A stretch of DNA of 64,000 nt from Fasciolopsis buskii (GCA_008360955.1 LUCM01010011.1:70387-134386), one strand, 5' to 3'; shown: positions 50,293 to 62,159, counted from the stretch's first letter. Program-made: numbers and translations. The notes: generated by a model from the sequence alone, not told the origin.

Positions 50293-51358
50293 CATGGTCA
50301 GCAAGTTGTCCGCAACATTTCTGGATTTAAAGTAAACGACTTAAAAGCACAGTCTAGATGACTTCAAGTAATTAGTAACAGGGTATCGGAGTCGTGTGAA
50401 GTGCAGCGAAATTACTTAATCTAAATCGCCAGAGGAATTATTTGACTATTTTTTAGTTACCACTAGATGAAAATAGTCGAGTGCTTTTGAAGGATGAAAA
50501 CAGAGTATAATTGCATCTGAACGGATTCAGAGATCGACTAATCGGGGACAATCAAGGACTAACGAAAGATAGAAAAGCAAAAAGTTCAGAAAATCGGAAG
50601 TTGCCGCGAAAAGTAGAGCCAGAGACAATTTCATTTGCGTACTAAATTATTGGTTTGTCTGTTCTAACGGGCGAATTGCGGCCACAAATAGCCACCACCT
50701 AAATTACGTCGGAATCACCGGAACTGTGGTCGAACACTCCAATAGTCAGTTGCGTAAGCTGAGCACTCTCAGCAAGATAGTGCGCAAGTGATAGTGAAGT
50801 TTGAGTCAAGCCGGAACTTCAGAGCACCCACAGAGTTTCCGATCTATCGATGCAGTCAGAAGCAATGTTTTGATTGAGGGAACACAAATGGTCCGATCAA
50901 ATGAATTAAACTTGGGTCATTTCGATTCTTTGAGAATGGGCTTTATTGAATAGCCAGGTGCGCCTAAAGTCGAGCATCTATTATGATATGTTACGTGAGC
51001 CGAGTAGGAGAAATCGATGGAGGTCTAGACACCATGAAGAATTAACTTTCCGAATATTTTAGCAAGCAGGAAATGTACTCAATGGATCGAAATTCACTTT
51101 ATTCCTTTTTGGATAGGAGAACAATGCGCCCTGGTCACCATTTACTGGCGATTGATTTTCCTCAATCCATTTACTTCAAATTGCCACAGGTGGCTGTACC
51201 AAATGTAATGCACACTCCGTGCACAAACTAAAATGGAGTCACTCGGCATATGCACTCTTGTATCTTTGGTGATACTTTAATCCTGTGGTCACATCGGAGG
51301 TATCACAGGTCGCAGATTGTTCTGTGACGACCGGATGAAATAGATTCAGGTGACTTAC

Positions 51359-51443
51359 TGCTTGACTGTGGACGAGAACTAATTGTTCCGTAGTTGTATA
51401 CTTGAAGTTTCGTGGTATGTGCTCATGGTAGGGGGAGGTCCAG
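51359..51443 (-). CDS. Internal coding exon of gene B
   Basis: The frame (WTSPYHEHIPRNFKYTTTEQ, then LVLVHSQA) ends in phase 0 at a consensus donor GCA|GTAAGT. Its acceptor, GGCGCTCAG, closes a 27-nt intron whose removal joins it in frame to the 29-nt exon at 51471-51499. Without that splice the frame is closed upstream by a TAA inside the intron. No domain is recognised. Confidence 0.58.
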
Positions 51444-51470
51444 CTGAGCGCCAAATTTGGCGACACTTAC
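51444..51470 (-). other. 27-nt mini-intron with internal palindrome
   Basis: On the - strand the segment begins GTAAGT and ends CTCAG, 27 nt in all. It contains the perfect 14-bp palindrome CGCCAAATTTGGCG (51449-51462). It carries an in-frame TAA, so it must be removed for the gene B frame to continue. Introns of this size are known in flatworms. Confidence 0.5.
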
Positions 51471-51499
51471 AGTTTCCGAGGGGAGTTTCGGTAGGTAAA
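51471..51499 (-). CDS. Putative 29-nt micro-exon of gene B
   Basis: The segment lies between the acceptor AATCACGTCAG and the donor AACT|GTAAGT, starting in phase 0 and reading FTYRNSPRK. A TAA upstream in the same frame shows that it must begin after a splice junction if coding. The next upstream exon was not located; the adjacent sequence is Penelope-like. Confidence 0.4.
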
Positions 51500-51929
51500 C
51501 TGACGTGATTTTTATTTTCGTTACTATCGGTTATTTAAATTACGTGACTCGATCTCCATTTTTGCAAACCTGCTCTTTTTATTGCTCGAGAGACCTCAGT
51601 TACGGAGAGGAGAATCTGATCGGTTGGATTAATACTGTCACAAGGGCGCGAAACAGTACGTAATGACTTAGGTATCAAACAGGGTTGTTTTTGGTGCTTC
51701 ATAACCAAGTAAATGCAGCGCATTCTGTAGGTTCTGGGACAGGGTGATCGAAAAGTAATATCAAATATTAGGAAATGGGGATGATGAGTACGCATAGATA
51801 CAGTGTATTCGGTATTATAATCGATAATATATGTTGATACATGTCGTGTTGGTTTTACTGGGTCATTGGTTACGTAACCCCATCTTTCGCCGATGGCCAG
51901 GGTATGCTTGGACAGCCAACAGGTATTTT

Positions 51930-53720
51930 ATGGACTCATAGGGAGGGATTATTCAGGTGGATCGTAACTGCTTCATCGGCTGGCAGCATATGATTTTTCA
52001 CATTCTTTGATTCATTTGTGCTGACTAGATGATTCGGTTCTATCAGGTACATGGTGACTGGCGTTTGTATTTTCTTCATCGGTTCTCTGTTCAGCCAGCT
52101 CGGCTGGTGTTCCTTTATGCGTTCTGGCAATCTTCTTCTGGCTCGACCTAAATCACTTTTTCCATAGGTATAAGTGAATCGCCATACACAATAAGAGATT
52201 GAATCCAAAGGCAGTCTGTCTTTCACCTACAAAAGGAGAACTTGTCGAGAGGTGAACGAAATCCGTAGTTCAGCAGCGAACTAGATATTCCTGATTACCA
52301 ATCAAAGCTATCTAGTTCACATATCTGCTAGGGTGGACACTGCTTCCTCCGAAATGTTTGAAGATTAGGTTTATTTCTGGCAATTTACATCCTTTTTTCC
52401 ACAAAACTCTCAGGGTATTTGTTCTACAGAAACGTTTGCTTCATCGCCTTTAGCTCATTTTCAAATGTCCAGAGTGAATATAATGACGACTCTGTTTTTT
52501 TAAACACTGGATAGGGTTTTTTATGATATGTTAAAACAAAATTCTGAGACTTTACAATATTGCATTGACCGTGTTTTCTTGTGATAAACCGATCGTTAAA
52601 GTGAATCATCTTGAGGACGTGATAGGAGTATATCTAAGAATGGCAGACTGTCAAGGGATTCCATTTCCAGATTAAATTTTGTCTTCGTCAGCTTGGTTGA
52701 AGTCATGTAGGACTCCACAAGGATCTTTGGTGGAGTCGCGTGCACATATTATATCGGTCACATATTGCACGTAGATAGTCATTTTACTCAGACACTTCTG
52801 TCAAGTTAAAACCTGCTAACGTGAGACCCAAGTGGAATCCCACTGATATTCCATTTTCTTATCGGTATCTGCACCAACTAAATTGGAACGGGATGTTATA
52901 TCTACAGATATAAATAAGCCATTTCAGTGCATCTACCGGCAATCCAATAAAGGGTCCTGAATTTTCTGTAATTTCCTATATACTCAATTGTTTGCGGCAC
53001 ACTGCTAAACAGAGAACATACGTCGAGTGAATATATCCGTTTGTCGAATGCAGCTGTGGATGCAGTCACATTTACTGCACAGTCTGAATCTTGCAATCTG
53101 CTTTCCGAGTGTCTCGATAGTCTCAGGTAGCCACGTTTGCGTGTCTTGCTGTGGCGAACTGCTCAAGTCAAGAATTGGACGCAGTGATATCCCATCCTTG
53201 TGTGCTTTAAGTAATCCTTAGAGCCACGGTATTCTGGAACCAATCGGCCAGGTTGTTTTGAAAGTAGTGAAACTGGTTAGCTCGTCTCATGCTAGTCATC
53301 TGATCGTTTTGCATACTGACTTTACAGTACACCATATCTTGCCTTCCACTTTTCATTCCTAGTGAACTTGGACGTATCGCTGAGTAGTGTGGTCATTTTG
53401 TTAATATAATCCTGCTTGCTGTGAATGACTATTATGACGTATTTGTTTGCTTCTGTGGGAACGATATCTTCATTCTTTTGCTGTTCCTTTATCCTTTCAA
53501 GATGTTCTTTACATCGAAGTCGGTCACTTCGTTCGGGGCAAGTAAGACAGCTTGTCCGTTGATCATGGTGTACCGGAATACAAGACCCGAATTCACTTCT
53601 GGTCTCATTTGTTTCTCCAGCATCCTGTATTCCACGAAGTGTTGCTTTTGTGTACATAAGCTTACAGTCAAAAAGGCGTTTCCAGTGGAATTTTTTAGAA
53701 TCGATCTTCTATGAAGCTGT
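51930..53720 (-). mobile_element. Penelope-like element, RT plus GIY-YIG endonuclease, degenerate
   Basis: On the - strand the blocks come in the Penelope order. First is a leader with SCLTCPERSDRLRCKEHLER and the DYINKMTTLLSD block near 53400. HKDGISLRPIL near 53160 follows, then SLDVCSLFSSVPQTI near 53020. A polymerase box near 52753 reads YVTD, and a FITRKHGQ block lies near 52580. The last is a GIY-YIG-type endonuclease (TYGKSD near 52160, RRRLPERIKEHQPSW, then PADEAVTIHLNNPSL near 51945). Frameshifts and stops separate the blocks. The element ends just upstream of the known gene B exons. Confidence 0.8.
52753..52764 (-). pseudogene. Reverse-transcriptase catalytic box changed to YVTD
   Basis: Penelope-like reverse transcriptases normally carry Y-x-D-D. 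Here the codons read Tyr-Val-Thr-Asp, so the first catalytic aspartate is replaced. Even without the frameshifts this copy could not polymerise. Confidence 0.6.
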
Positions 53721-53992
53721 GATGATGTAGAAGTCAAAGGAAGGCATAGAAGCTCTTTCTGGATGAATAAAATTTCCAAACTAGTAAAAAATAAACAATC
53801 AAAATGTTTTCTCCCTCTGGTAAAGACGCTTATAGAGTTTTTCAGACCGAAAAATTAGAAAAACCTATTACTGAGATGATTAAAATTGCGCCATAGCAAA
53901 GGTCCGAACGGTTACAGCGTGTATATGGAGAGAAAGTTGGTGAAAAAACGGCTCAAATGTAAACGCTGGATGCAGTTGTCAATCGACAAAAC

Positions 53993-54179
53993 TCAGAACT
54001 TGTTTGCATTCCACACGGAATCTGCGATCGTTGTGAAAAGGATGGGTTTATCAGCATGAAACCATATTTGTTCGGAAAAAGCTCCGTCTCCTTCAAAACC
54101 ACTCCGCCAATTCCAAGTCACAACTGTCCGGTTCCACTGAGTTAGTGATTCCCAAATGAAGCGTGAAGGAATTTGATCC
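53993..54179 (-). CDS. Candidate exon on the minus strand
   Basis: Behind the acceptor GATTGCTTACCATTAG a 61-codon frame (DQIPSRFIWESLTQWNRTVV ... WNANKF) ends at TGA. The content (many Trp, Phe, acidic residues) looks like protein. No matching upstream exon with the right phase was established. It could be a terminal exon of an independent gene or part of gene B with an unseen donor. Confidence 0.35.
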
Positions 54180-54705
54180 CTAATGGTAAGCAATCACTTA
54201 ACCCGAACCCGAATGATACCTACCAAAGGCATGCATTGGTAGAAGAATGATGGAGGTGGACGTTTTTTCATCGTCGAAACAGCAGAAGGGAAGTTGGTAC
54301 CGTCGCTCGTTTAAGTGGCAGATTTTGTTTAATCACGAAATAAACTAGAACAAATTAAGGCTGCTCAACTCACCGTGAGAAAATTCAGAAGCAGAACCCA
54401 GCAGCTGCTTCAAGGGACCTGCTAGGTGTCAGCACCTTAGGTGTATACCCCTCATACTCGATCGAAGTTCGAACCCTCGTGATAAACCAAAATGAGTCGA
54501 CCACGTTAACCGGTAGGCTATCCGAGCAGGCTCAACTGTTTAACCGATGTAAATGCGCATAATAAGGACCTTCCTATCAAAGGCAGCCTCAGACTGTTGC
54601 CCAAAAATGATGGATGACTTCTGCGTAGAATTCTCAAATATATCGTGAACCTACTAAACAGTTTAGAGATTTCAGCCACTCTAAAATATCTAATTCGAAT
54701 ATAAA

Positions 54706-55368
54706 GTGACTCATTATTTGTTGATTATAATTGCCTACATAATAGATGTAATACTTTTACTCGTTCTTACACGATGCCCAATGCTGAGCAGACTACTGAC
54801 GCCATCCGCGAAGAGAGAAGGACGTATGACAACGATCAGTACGTTTGGTGTCTCAAGCCATGGGACACAAATAGGGGATAGGAAAACCAAAAATACATTT
54901 ATGGTACTTTTCAAGATGCTTTTGAGAAGGAAAAATACAGTGGTAGAATTGCAATATTTGTTTTCGGAGTCATGTCACTGCCTACTTGTCAGTCCAATCA
55001 CTAAACCTGTCGAATGGTTTCATTGGATGTTCAACCAATATTTATTAGTGTGGTTGCCGAGACAATTCGCTACGCAAGTCGGCGATAACTCATGGCCTAT
55101 CCTCCGTTTCATCTGGGTGGACCGGACAACCTCGGGGCAGCGAAAAAGTGTTGAAACAAGTAACACCAACAGGCCTCCTGTCCAACGACTAGACAGTAAT
55201 GGGCTAATCGTTTCTGGCCGCTTGTTATCTTGTATTTCACCAGAGATGAACAGGCTAAAATTTTCAACCATCGCCTCTATTGGAAGCGCCCAAAGTGAGT
55301 TGATTAAAAGGTATACAGGAGATATCAGTCAAAGAGTTTTACATAGTAGGAGGATATGGAAAAAGTGA
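54706..55368 (+). CDS. Unassigned 220-codon open frame
   Basis: This is one of the three longest open frames in the window. It starts MTHYLLIIIAYIIDVILLLV, a hydrophobic run that could be a signal or membrane segment. The remainder is basic and unremarkable. An opposite-strand frame (55020-55271, with SSRWTGGLLVLLVSTLFRCP) is also open and may be the relic of a repeat. The true coding strand is unclear and no domain is recognised. Confidence 0.25.
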   Translation: MTHYLLIIIAYIIDVILLLVLTRCPMLSRLLTPSAKREGRMTTISTFGVSSHGTQIGDRKTKNTFMVLFKMLLRRKNTVVELQYLFSESCHCLLVSPITKPVEWFHWMFNQYLLVWLPRQFATQVGDNSWPILRFIWVDRTTSGQRKSVETSNTNRPPVQRLDSNGLIVSGRLLSCISPEMNRLKFSTIASIGSAQSELIKRYTGDISQRVLHSRRIWKK

Positions 55369-55399
55369 AAGCGACTGTACAATCCTAAACGACGTGCTT

Positions 55400-56680
55400 A
55401 GTTAGACCACAGTTTCGCAACAGTGTTCAGCAATTTCAAAGTTGATTGCAAGTGCTGGAGCCCAAAAGCCGAGCAAAGGACGCGAACATCACTATGTTGA
55501 GTTATAACAAATGTAGTGCAGTCAGCCGCAAGAGAGCATACACTTCCCAAATGAACCTGACGACAAACTGAATGAATTCTATAGTTGATCCAAATGTGAA
55601 ACAGTTTCGACCCCTGCTAGATTCGAACTCATGCGTGCATGGTCTGCTCACTGTGAGCATGATCTATCATTCATACATGAACGACAAAAATTGCAATGAA
55701 TGGCACCCCATGAGTAGATACCCTAATCTAACATATATCCAAAGGACAGGGTAAGCACTGTGGTACAGACACGCAAACATGTCATTGAAAATGTGCAACG
55801 TTTTAGACCAATGAGAATAAACTCGTATTCATTTAAGATGAAACAGACCATGATTATGACATGCGCATAAAGATGAATGAGAACTGGAAGAACTGAGCGA
55901 CAAAGTGAGACACCCGAGCTTCCGTTGGGCATGATGAGCAACACGTATACTAACAAATAACATATCGAGTTGAAGAAGCTGACTACTGAATGACTCCTTG
56001 TGTGGCGGGAAGGACCATCATCTTGCTGCAGGCATCACAGTTAGGTTTTTACAACCGTTATGCCCTCGACTGACGCGCTCCGGTTTCGCATGTTACATCA
56101 GAGCACCGATTTCTAAAATAAGAGAACAAGAATGATAAAAGACCATCCAAAGGGTAATGGACTAAGTTAATATCTAAAAGGGCGAAATTTATAACGTAGC
56201 TGACTGCAGGGATTGAGCCATATCATCATGTCTCCAACTCGGTGGTATATTGAACCCTTAAGAGCCAGACATTCTTGCCAAGTTATCGACTGGCCAAAAA
56301 TGTCAAGAGGTAGGCGCTGGGAGTATGCGCAACAAGTGACCCACATTCTGTTGCTCCTCTAAAGACTGACCTACCTGATTCAACACCACACGTCGAACTT
56401 CTGATTTATTGACAGAAGTCTCTCAACATATCTTATTAATACTACGAACACAACGGTGTTCAAACATTGAAGTGTTCCCACATCTTACATCCACATCGCC
56501 ACGTTTCTGGGTCGTATAGCTGCTTTCACTGGTGTGTAAACTTGACCTTCTACCAATAAAAGGATGACACAACAATGACACAGGTGTTTTAAGTTGCCAA
56601 ACGCTAATCACGCGCTCTGCATGCGCGAATAAGCTTCAAAAGCAATTCACAATTCTAACGTGTAACACATCATTGTTCAG
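55400..56680. other. No supportable feature
   Basis: Short open frames on both strands. A fragment near 56420-56600 shares words with 15207-15320 (for example CGTATAGCTG and ACTCGACCTTC/ACTTGACCTTC), which is the RTE-type RT terminal region on the - strand. No gene was found. Confidence 0.4.
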
Positions 56681-56689
56681 ACGATCCAG

Positions 56690-57960
56690 GATAGCATGCA
56701 ACTTCCTACGACCTTGATTTATTGGCCGAAGCCTATTTCGTGTTTACGGCCACCTTTCAAGTGAGTTCACTACAAAAAGCGGTGTTTGTCAGGTTTGCCC
56801 TTTTCGGCTATTAAATTTTGTCATTGTGATGATGATTGGAATGATTCCAAGGTGGAATCGATGTATAATCCTACGGGAAAATGTGGATAACTTCATACTA
56901 CTGAGTGGATACCCGAGTAAGTCGCAATTTCTTCTCGATTATCTGAACGATGGTGTAGGTAGTGTAGTCTAGGTATGTTCGGGATGCGTTTTCTAGGATT
57001 GGATCGGCTCAAACCCGGTCCCTGTTCTCTCGAGGAAATCAGTGGATGAAGTGGACGGATTCAACTGCTTCGGTAGTTGCATTTCACCTGATTGTCGGAT
57101 ATGGGATGGAGCAGGTTCGCGCACACAGAAGACCCGATTTGCATTTGGTAATTTGAGGTATCTGTGGTGTCAGTGTGACGGTCGATTATCGATCAGCAGT
57201 AAAGTGGGTACTGCTTTTACGGCTCAGAAACACGTTCGTTGAAAATGAAAGATATGCGAAGACTCGGTTTTTAAAAAGGGTTGTCTTCGTAGAATTGATA
57301 GAACATGGTGAGGGGTTTCGCCAGCAACTCATAGGTAAAGCGCAAAGTGCTGGGCACATAATCAGAACAGGTTAAAGTTATTGGGGCATGTTTTGCGCGT
57401 GTCCACAGAACAACTGCCGCGTTCTCCGATGCAGCTAATTTTTGGAAGTTGTTAGGGGTGACCCTGGATGACATGACAAATGAGGAAAAAAAACTCTAAC
57501 CAGTGAACCGACTCACGTACGTGCAGTTAGACCACCGTTTTGGGTCTGAGAGATCCTCTCTGATGATATGACTCGATATGGCAGTCCGTGGCATTCTGGT
57601 ATTCGAAACCTTTCTCTTCTGTGTAGTTTCATAACTTATTTTTTGCATGGAACAACTCACTATGTGATATCACCGCCGAACTACCTATTGAGAAACCATG
57701 AAAACACTGTACAGCTGTTTAATATTTATTAGGAATCATCAGCAGTAAATATTATCCACCTCGCCCGAACTGGGTAGCGAACCCGGGACGAACGATTGAG
57801 TCAAACGCCTTAGCCATTATGATACCAAGCAATCGACCTTCCACCTATTCTCGTTCTTTTTTGTGTTTGAGCAGATGAGGTAGTCAGGTTGGAATCAAAA
57901 CCAGGACGCGTTGATGCAAGAATAATGGTTGTCCAAACCGAAGTGAGCTGTATAAAGTCG
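56690..57960 (+). mobile_element. RTE-like 3' fragment, second + strand copy
   Basis: The region aligns with 36.6-37.7 kb: SKSQFLLDYLNDGV near 56920, GSKPGPCS-type text near 57010, DGFNCFGSCISPDCR near 57055, FAFGNLRYLW near 57140, then RLSISSKVG. The following untranslated part also matches, down to the TTTGAGCAG..GAGGTAG words near 57870. The copy is interrupted at about 57663-57843 by a tRNA-like insertion. Coding blocks are shifted and the element is inactive. Confidence 0.75.
57760..57838 (-). repeat. tRNA-like (SINE-type) sequence
   Basis: On the - strand a TGGTATCATAATGGC block resembles an internal A box. GGGTTCGCTACCC downstream resembles a B box and folds as a T-arm with four of five pairs. 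A normal anticodon arm cannot be drawn, so it is not a working tRNA. It sits inside the RTE copy, where the related copy at 37.6 kb has no such sequence, so it is an insertion of about 180 bp. A tRNA-derived SINE is the simplest reading. Confidence 0.45.
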
Positions 57961-58899
57961 TCCGCATATTCGAAGTAAAGTCATTTCTTGTCTGAGTAAA
58001 TATTAATGCTACTCACACGGGGTTAGTTAATTCCCAGTGACAATGTTGAACAGTAAAGATAAAATAGGACAATGCTGACGACCACTTAATGTGGTGAACT
58101 CGGGTAAAAGAAGCCCGCAAGACCGAACACGATTTCGAATGTTCGCATACAGAATCAGGAAGTGAAAAGAATTGTTGGGTCACATCCTTTAGTTAGTGGC
58201 CGCACAGAATCTTACGACCGACGGATTCGAAAGCTGCTTCCAAATCAAAGGCAGAAATCTTTCCTACGGGGTGGGTGCTTATGTCCTAGAATTCGTCGCA
58301 GAAGGAAACCGGCTCGATTCTCTCGCGGAAAACCAATAAACGGCGAAGGAAAATATCTGCGAACAGTTCGCATATATACTACAAGGCAATCAGTTTTATT
58401 TTACATCCGAACTACTCGCAAACATTCCGGCTTGAGAATAACTGTGGTGAAACCGTAACACGTAGATGGAACTTCACAGGTGGACAAATAAGGAGGAAGA
58501 AAAATAAAGCATAGCAAACCAGTTTTTTTTTGTTTTCACCGTGAAGTTCTTGGCCGTTTTCGTGTTATTTTTAAGAGGGGTGAGTTCAACAGATAGACCA
58601 CCCGGCATTCATGCCACTGACTTTGGATTTGAGCCATAACGCTCAGTGTCTTCAACCAACAACAATTTCATCTCTTCGACCCAAACCAGGTAGAGGGAAG
58701 CACCAATTGGGGCCAAACCCGAAATTAACATCATACCTCCACATTAATTAATAGCATGACCACCAAATAGCTCCTTCCAGCCGTACCCAGCACGTGCAAA
58801 AAGAGCACGAAAAGGTAGGCGATGTGCAAGCATAGACAATACGTGTCCAAGCCACCGAAGACAATGCAGAGCGACTATGCTAGCTAGGGGACAACCATC

Positions 58900-61310
58900 T
58901 GCACTCAACACATAACGTCGCATCTATTCATCGCTTACCCGATGCTCCCACCAGACACGAGCCACGTTTCGGACATCAGTGTTTGAAAACAGAAAGTCGC
59001 CGGGCATCCTCAACGCAGATAGGCCAAGCCTCGCAACCGTTAAGAACACTACGGACTGTGGCACTGTACATCCTTTTCATGAAGAAAGCCGGAGACCATG
59101 GCGGCGCTACAAGTGTCAGACTTTCGTGGAAGCTGCTCTGGCTTTCGCAATTCGCGATGACGCCGCCTCCCCAACACCTCCGCCACGTGAGTTCAGGCTT
59201 CCCAGGTATTTGAAGCTGTTGATTACCTCTACCGATCACCACAAAGGGTGTGTGTAGGCATAGGGACCCACCAGACTTGAAGGAGTACCTTGCACTTTGA
59301 AGGTAAAAAGCGCATGTATCTAGAGATCTCAATCGTCAAGCAGTTTAACGTGCGTTAAACTGCCTATGCATCGTCGATCAGCAACTCAACAATCATCACC
59401 ATACACCGCTCCCTGGCTGAAGTTCAACCACATCGTTTAAACCATATAAAACGCTCTGTAAAACATCTGTGAGAAAGTTGAAAAGGAATATGGATTTAGG
59501 GAAGCCTTGCCTTACTCCAATGGAGACAACAAAGGGTGGCTAAAGCTGGCAATAAACTTCAATCCGACCTGACGTATGACCGTACAACTCCTGGATGACC
59601 AACACATACTTCTCAGGTACTCCAATCCTCAGCAAACAGTGCAATGATGCAAACTTATCAACAAATTCAAAGGCTGCGAGAATGCCCATGAACACGATGG
59701 TCGTTAGCCTTTGGAAGGCAAAACACCTCTCGAACGGTGGAACTTTGATCAATCCATCCGCGACCAGCGCGAAACCCAGCCTAACTAGTTTGCTCCCCAC
59801 GTCTGTTGCACAACCTACGAAGAATGACGAACGAAAGAACCTTCGACGCTATGGGGATTAAGCTAAAACACTCACGGTTAGCGCAATCACTGTGCAAGCC
59901 GTTTTCGAATATAGGGAAACGACCAACTCTCCCACAAGTAGAGGGCCTTCTGGGAGACCAAGCCAAAAACAAAATTTAGAGTTCTTTGAATAGTTCCATT
60001 CCTCTATCTTTGGATAGAGCTGGGGAAGGCCCATCGGACCCCGGAGCTCCATAAACCCTTAAAGCCCGGAGTTACCTGAGAATCTCCTCCTCAGTTGGTG
60101 GACATGTTGTAACGGGTCACCGAACGTCCGCCGGAATGGCTACGAGAGGCGCTGACGCTAAAGGCCAGCAAAATTGTTTTGAAGTGCTCCCCTCAGCGTA
60201 CAAGACCTCGCTACAGGCTGTGGTCGGGCGAACCGTCAGCTTTACAGATCGTTTCGATAAAACTTAATGCTATCCTGTCGGGAGCTTGGATGTGGTGAAA
60301 TAGCTTGCGGTAATTTCAAATGGCGCAGGCACGTTCTATATCCAGAGCTCACTGAGACCACAAGACCTCGCGATTTTTACGCGAGCTCGTGCTGAGTTCA
60401 TGTCCCGTCAAGAACCGTGCTTCACTGTACTAGCTACCAGCCGGGATGGACTGGCGTGCGTCAAGAAGGCGCAGAGACTCACCAGAAATCCAGTGTCACA
60501 ACTCGATGAGTTAAGCCACAACTAAATAAGCCAGCAGAATGCAGATTCTTAGTAAGCGATCGGTCATCATCGGGCGGAGACGATTCTACCTTTCCAGCTA
60601 GCGCGCTACGACAGTGGCCTGCGAGTCAGGTCAGTTAGCTTGTCGCAGTCTAGTCGACAGTGCATCGTACGTTTTGAGTGCCCACCAAAACACAAGGACG
60701 GGTTGGTGGAGATCGAAGTTGGAAAGGGGGGGGCTTCAGCGTGACCGGCAGTCATGAAAGCCCTGCTATTTAAAGCTAATAGTAATGTGATCGACCGCAG
60801 ATTAGAACATGGCAGACACCAGGGGCTAGGACGCCTGAAGTTTGGACTTACAAGAAACAACTGATTTTCATAACAAAGCTAACAAACGTTCCTCGTATAA
60901 AGACAACAAGAATCCACACCAAATAGCATTCTAGATGCGTTTCATTCAAGGAAAGCCGGCCAACTCGAGCATTTATGCACCCTGCCGCGACCATGATGTC
61001 ACCCCATCTTTTTGTACGTCCGAGTTCGTGCAGCTTCTGAAAGAAACTGACCCTGACTGCCAACTAGGATCCAGTCTATCATTGCAGCCTCAGTCCCCTC
61101 ACTGAGCCACAAAAACGCCAAGAAGACCAGAAGCCGAGGAGGCAGGGTCCCTAGAAAGATGTAGATGAGATATAAAAAAACAGAGGGGTGTGTCAACTGG
61201 ATGACAGTGATGGAGTTTTGGATGCGAGTCGCCGGGATACAACGTACGTGGATGGCTACAACCTCCAGTGCACGAGCTAAACATCCCTGCTCTCCTAAAT
61301 TCATCAGTTT
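58900..61310 (-). mobile_element. RTE-like retrotransposon on the minus strand
   Basis: From high to low coordinate the blocks are as follows. The endonuclease start (ARALEVVAIHVRCIPATRIQ, near 61250) and the GCINARVGRLSLNETHLE block (near 60970) come first. RT text around 59700 reads AFEFVDKFASLHCLLRIGVP, then EKYVLVIQELYGHTSGR. IGVRQGFPKSIFLFNFLTD follows near 59480, then ATVRSVLNGCEAWP and EDARRLSVFKH near 59000. The catalytic ADD block expected between 59260 and 59370 is not visible. Frameshifts occur throughout. Confidence 0.8.
59340..59363. repeat. Perfect 11-bp palindromic hairpin
   Basis: GCAGTTTAACG and CGTTAAACTGC flank TG. It lies where the RTE-like polymerase box should be, so it may mark a deletion junction. 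Confidence 0.7.
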
Positions 61311-61319
61311 AGCATACAG

Positions 61320-61780
61320 ATTTCAGGATTAGATAGAGTGAGCGGGTGAGCAATGTGGAGTTTCGGAATCTAGTATTGGGGGCCGGTTCTGAGAATACTT
61401 TATTTCAGCTTACGAAGCTTAGTGGACTTTGTGGGTTGGGTTGCGTGTTGCGTGATGCGAACACTCGTGCACTACACCGTGTCCTATTTTGCGTCGGTCG
61501 CACGTAGTGGAAGAAATTATGCAAAGGTCAACAGATGACGCGGCAATGTGGAATGAGAAAACGTGCAAATTAGGTTTCTCACGTCTTCGTGGTTGGAGTC
61601 AGAAAGATCCGTCCACTAACTCTCTGAATTCACTAAAGTATGTCAGTGAACTGTGAACATTGGCGACCTTGTTGTCATTTCCTATCAAATCAAAATTATT
61701 GACAGACTTGTGTGTTTTTGCAGTTAGACTGTGTTCCGCATGTTGGCTACTGCAGTATTCTCTTCTTTCCTCGCCTATGC
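61320..61780 (-). repeat. RTE-like 5' untranslated region
   Basis: This is the reverse complement of about 41800-42260. It lies immediately upstream of the - strand element at 58.9-61.3 kb, as expected for its leader. Confidence 0.7.
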
Positions 61781-62159
61781 ACGTCCACAACCGGTTCCCT
61801 TCGGATACTTACTTTTGTATAGAAAGACGTAACTCTAGGGAAAATGCGGCGGCTAATAGAGCTTGCTTTGCTGTTTAGTGCTAAAGGATGATGTTCGTTG
61901 CTAGGTTGAAAGGGGCAGCAAGAACGAAGAACAGCAGCAGCCTGTTCGGTGAAATTAGGATGCTGTCCAAGGAGGAAAGCGTTAGAAGTAGGGCGAGAAT
62001 TCTCTCAGCGGAACTACCACTAGGATGACCGACTGCAGTACCTGATGAGCGCGAGCAAATCGAATGGGGATGAGGGTAACAGGAGACAATAGAGAAATAG
62101 GTATTTACGGCAGGTCCCCCTTTTGAATGTGAGAACAGCGAGAAACATTCGTCCGATCA

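Noticed and set aside
54405..54480. tRNA-like T-arm (AAGTTCGAACCCTCG)
   Set aside because: Only the T-arm-like part pairs; no D-arm, anticodon arm or acceptor stem could be drawn.
62040..62066. CTGATGAGCGCGAGC word as a hammerhead core
   Set aside because: The downstream element is CGAATG rather than GAAA with a pairing stem.
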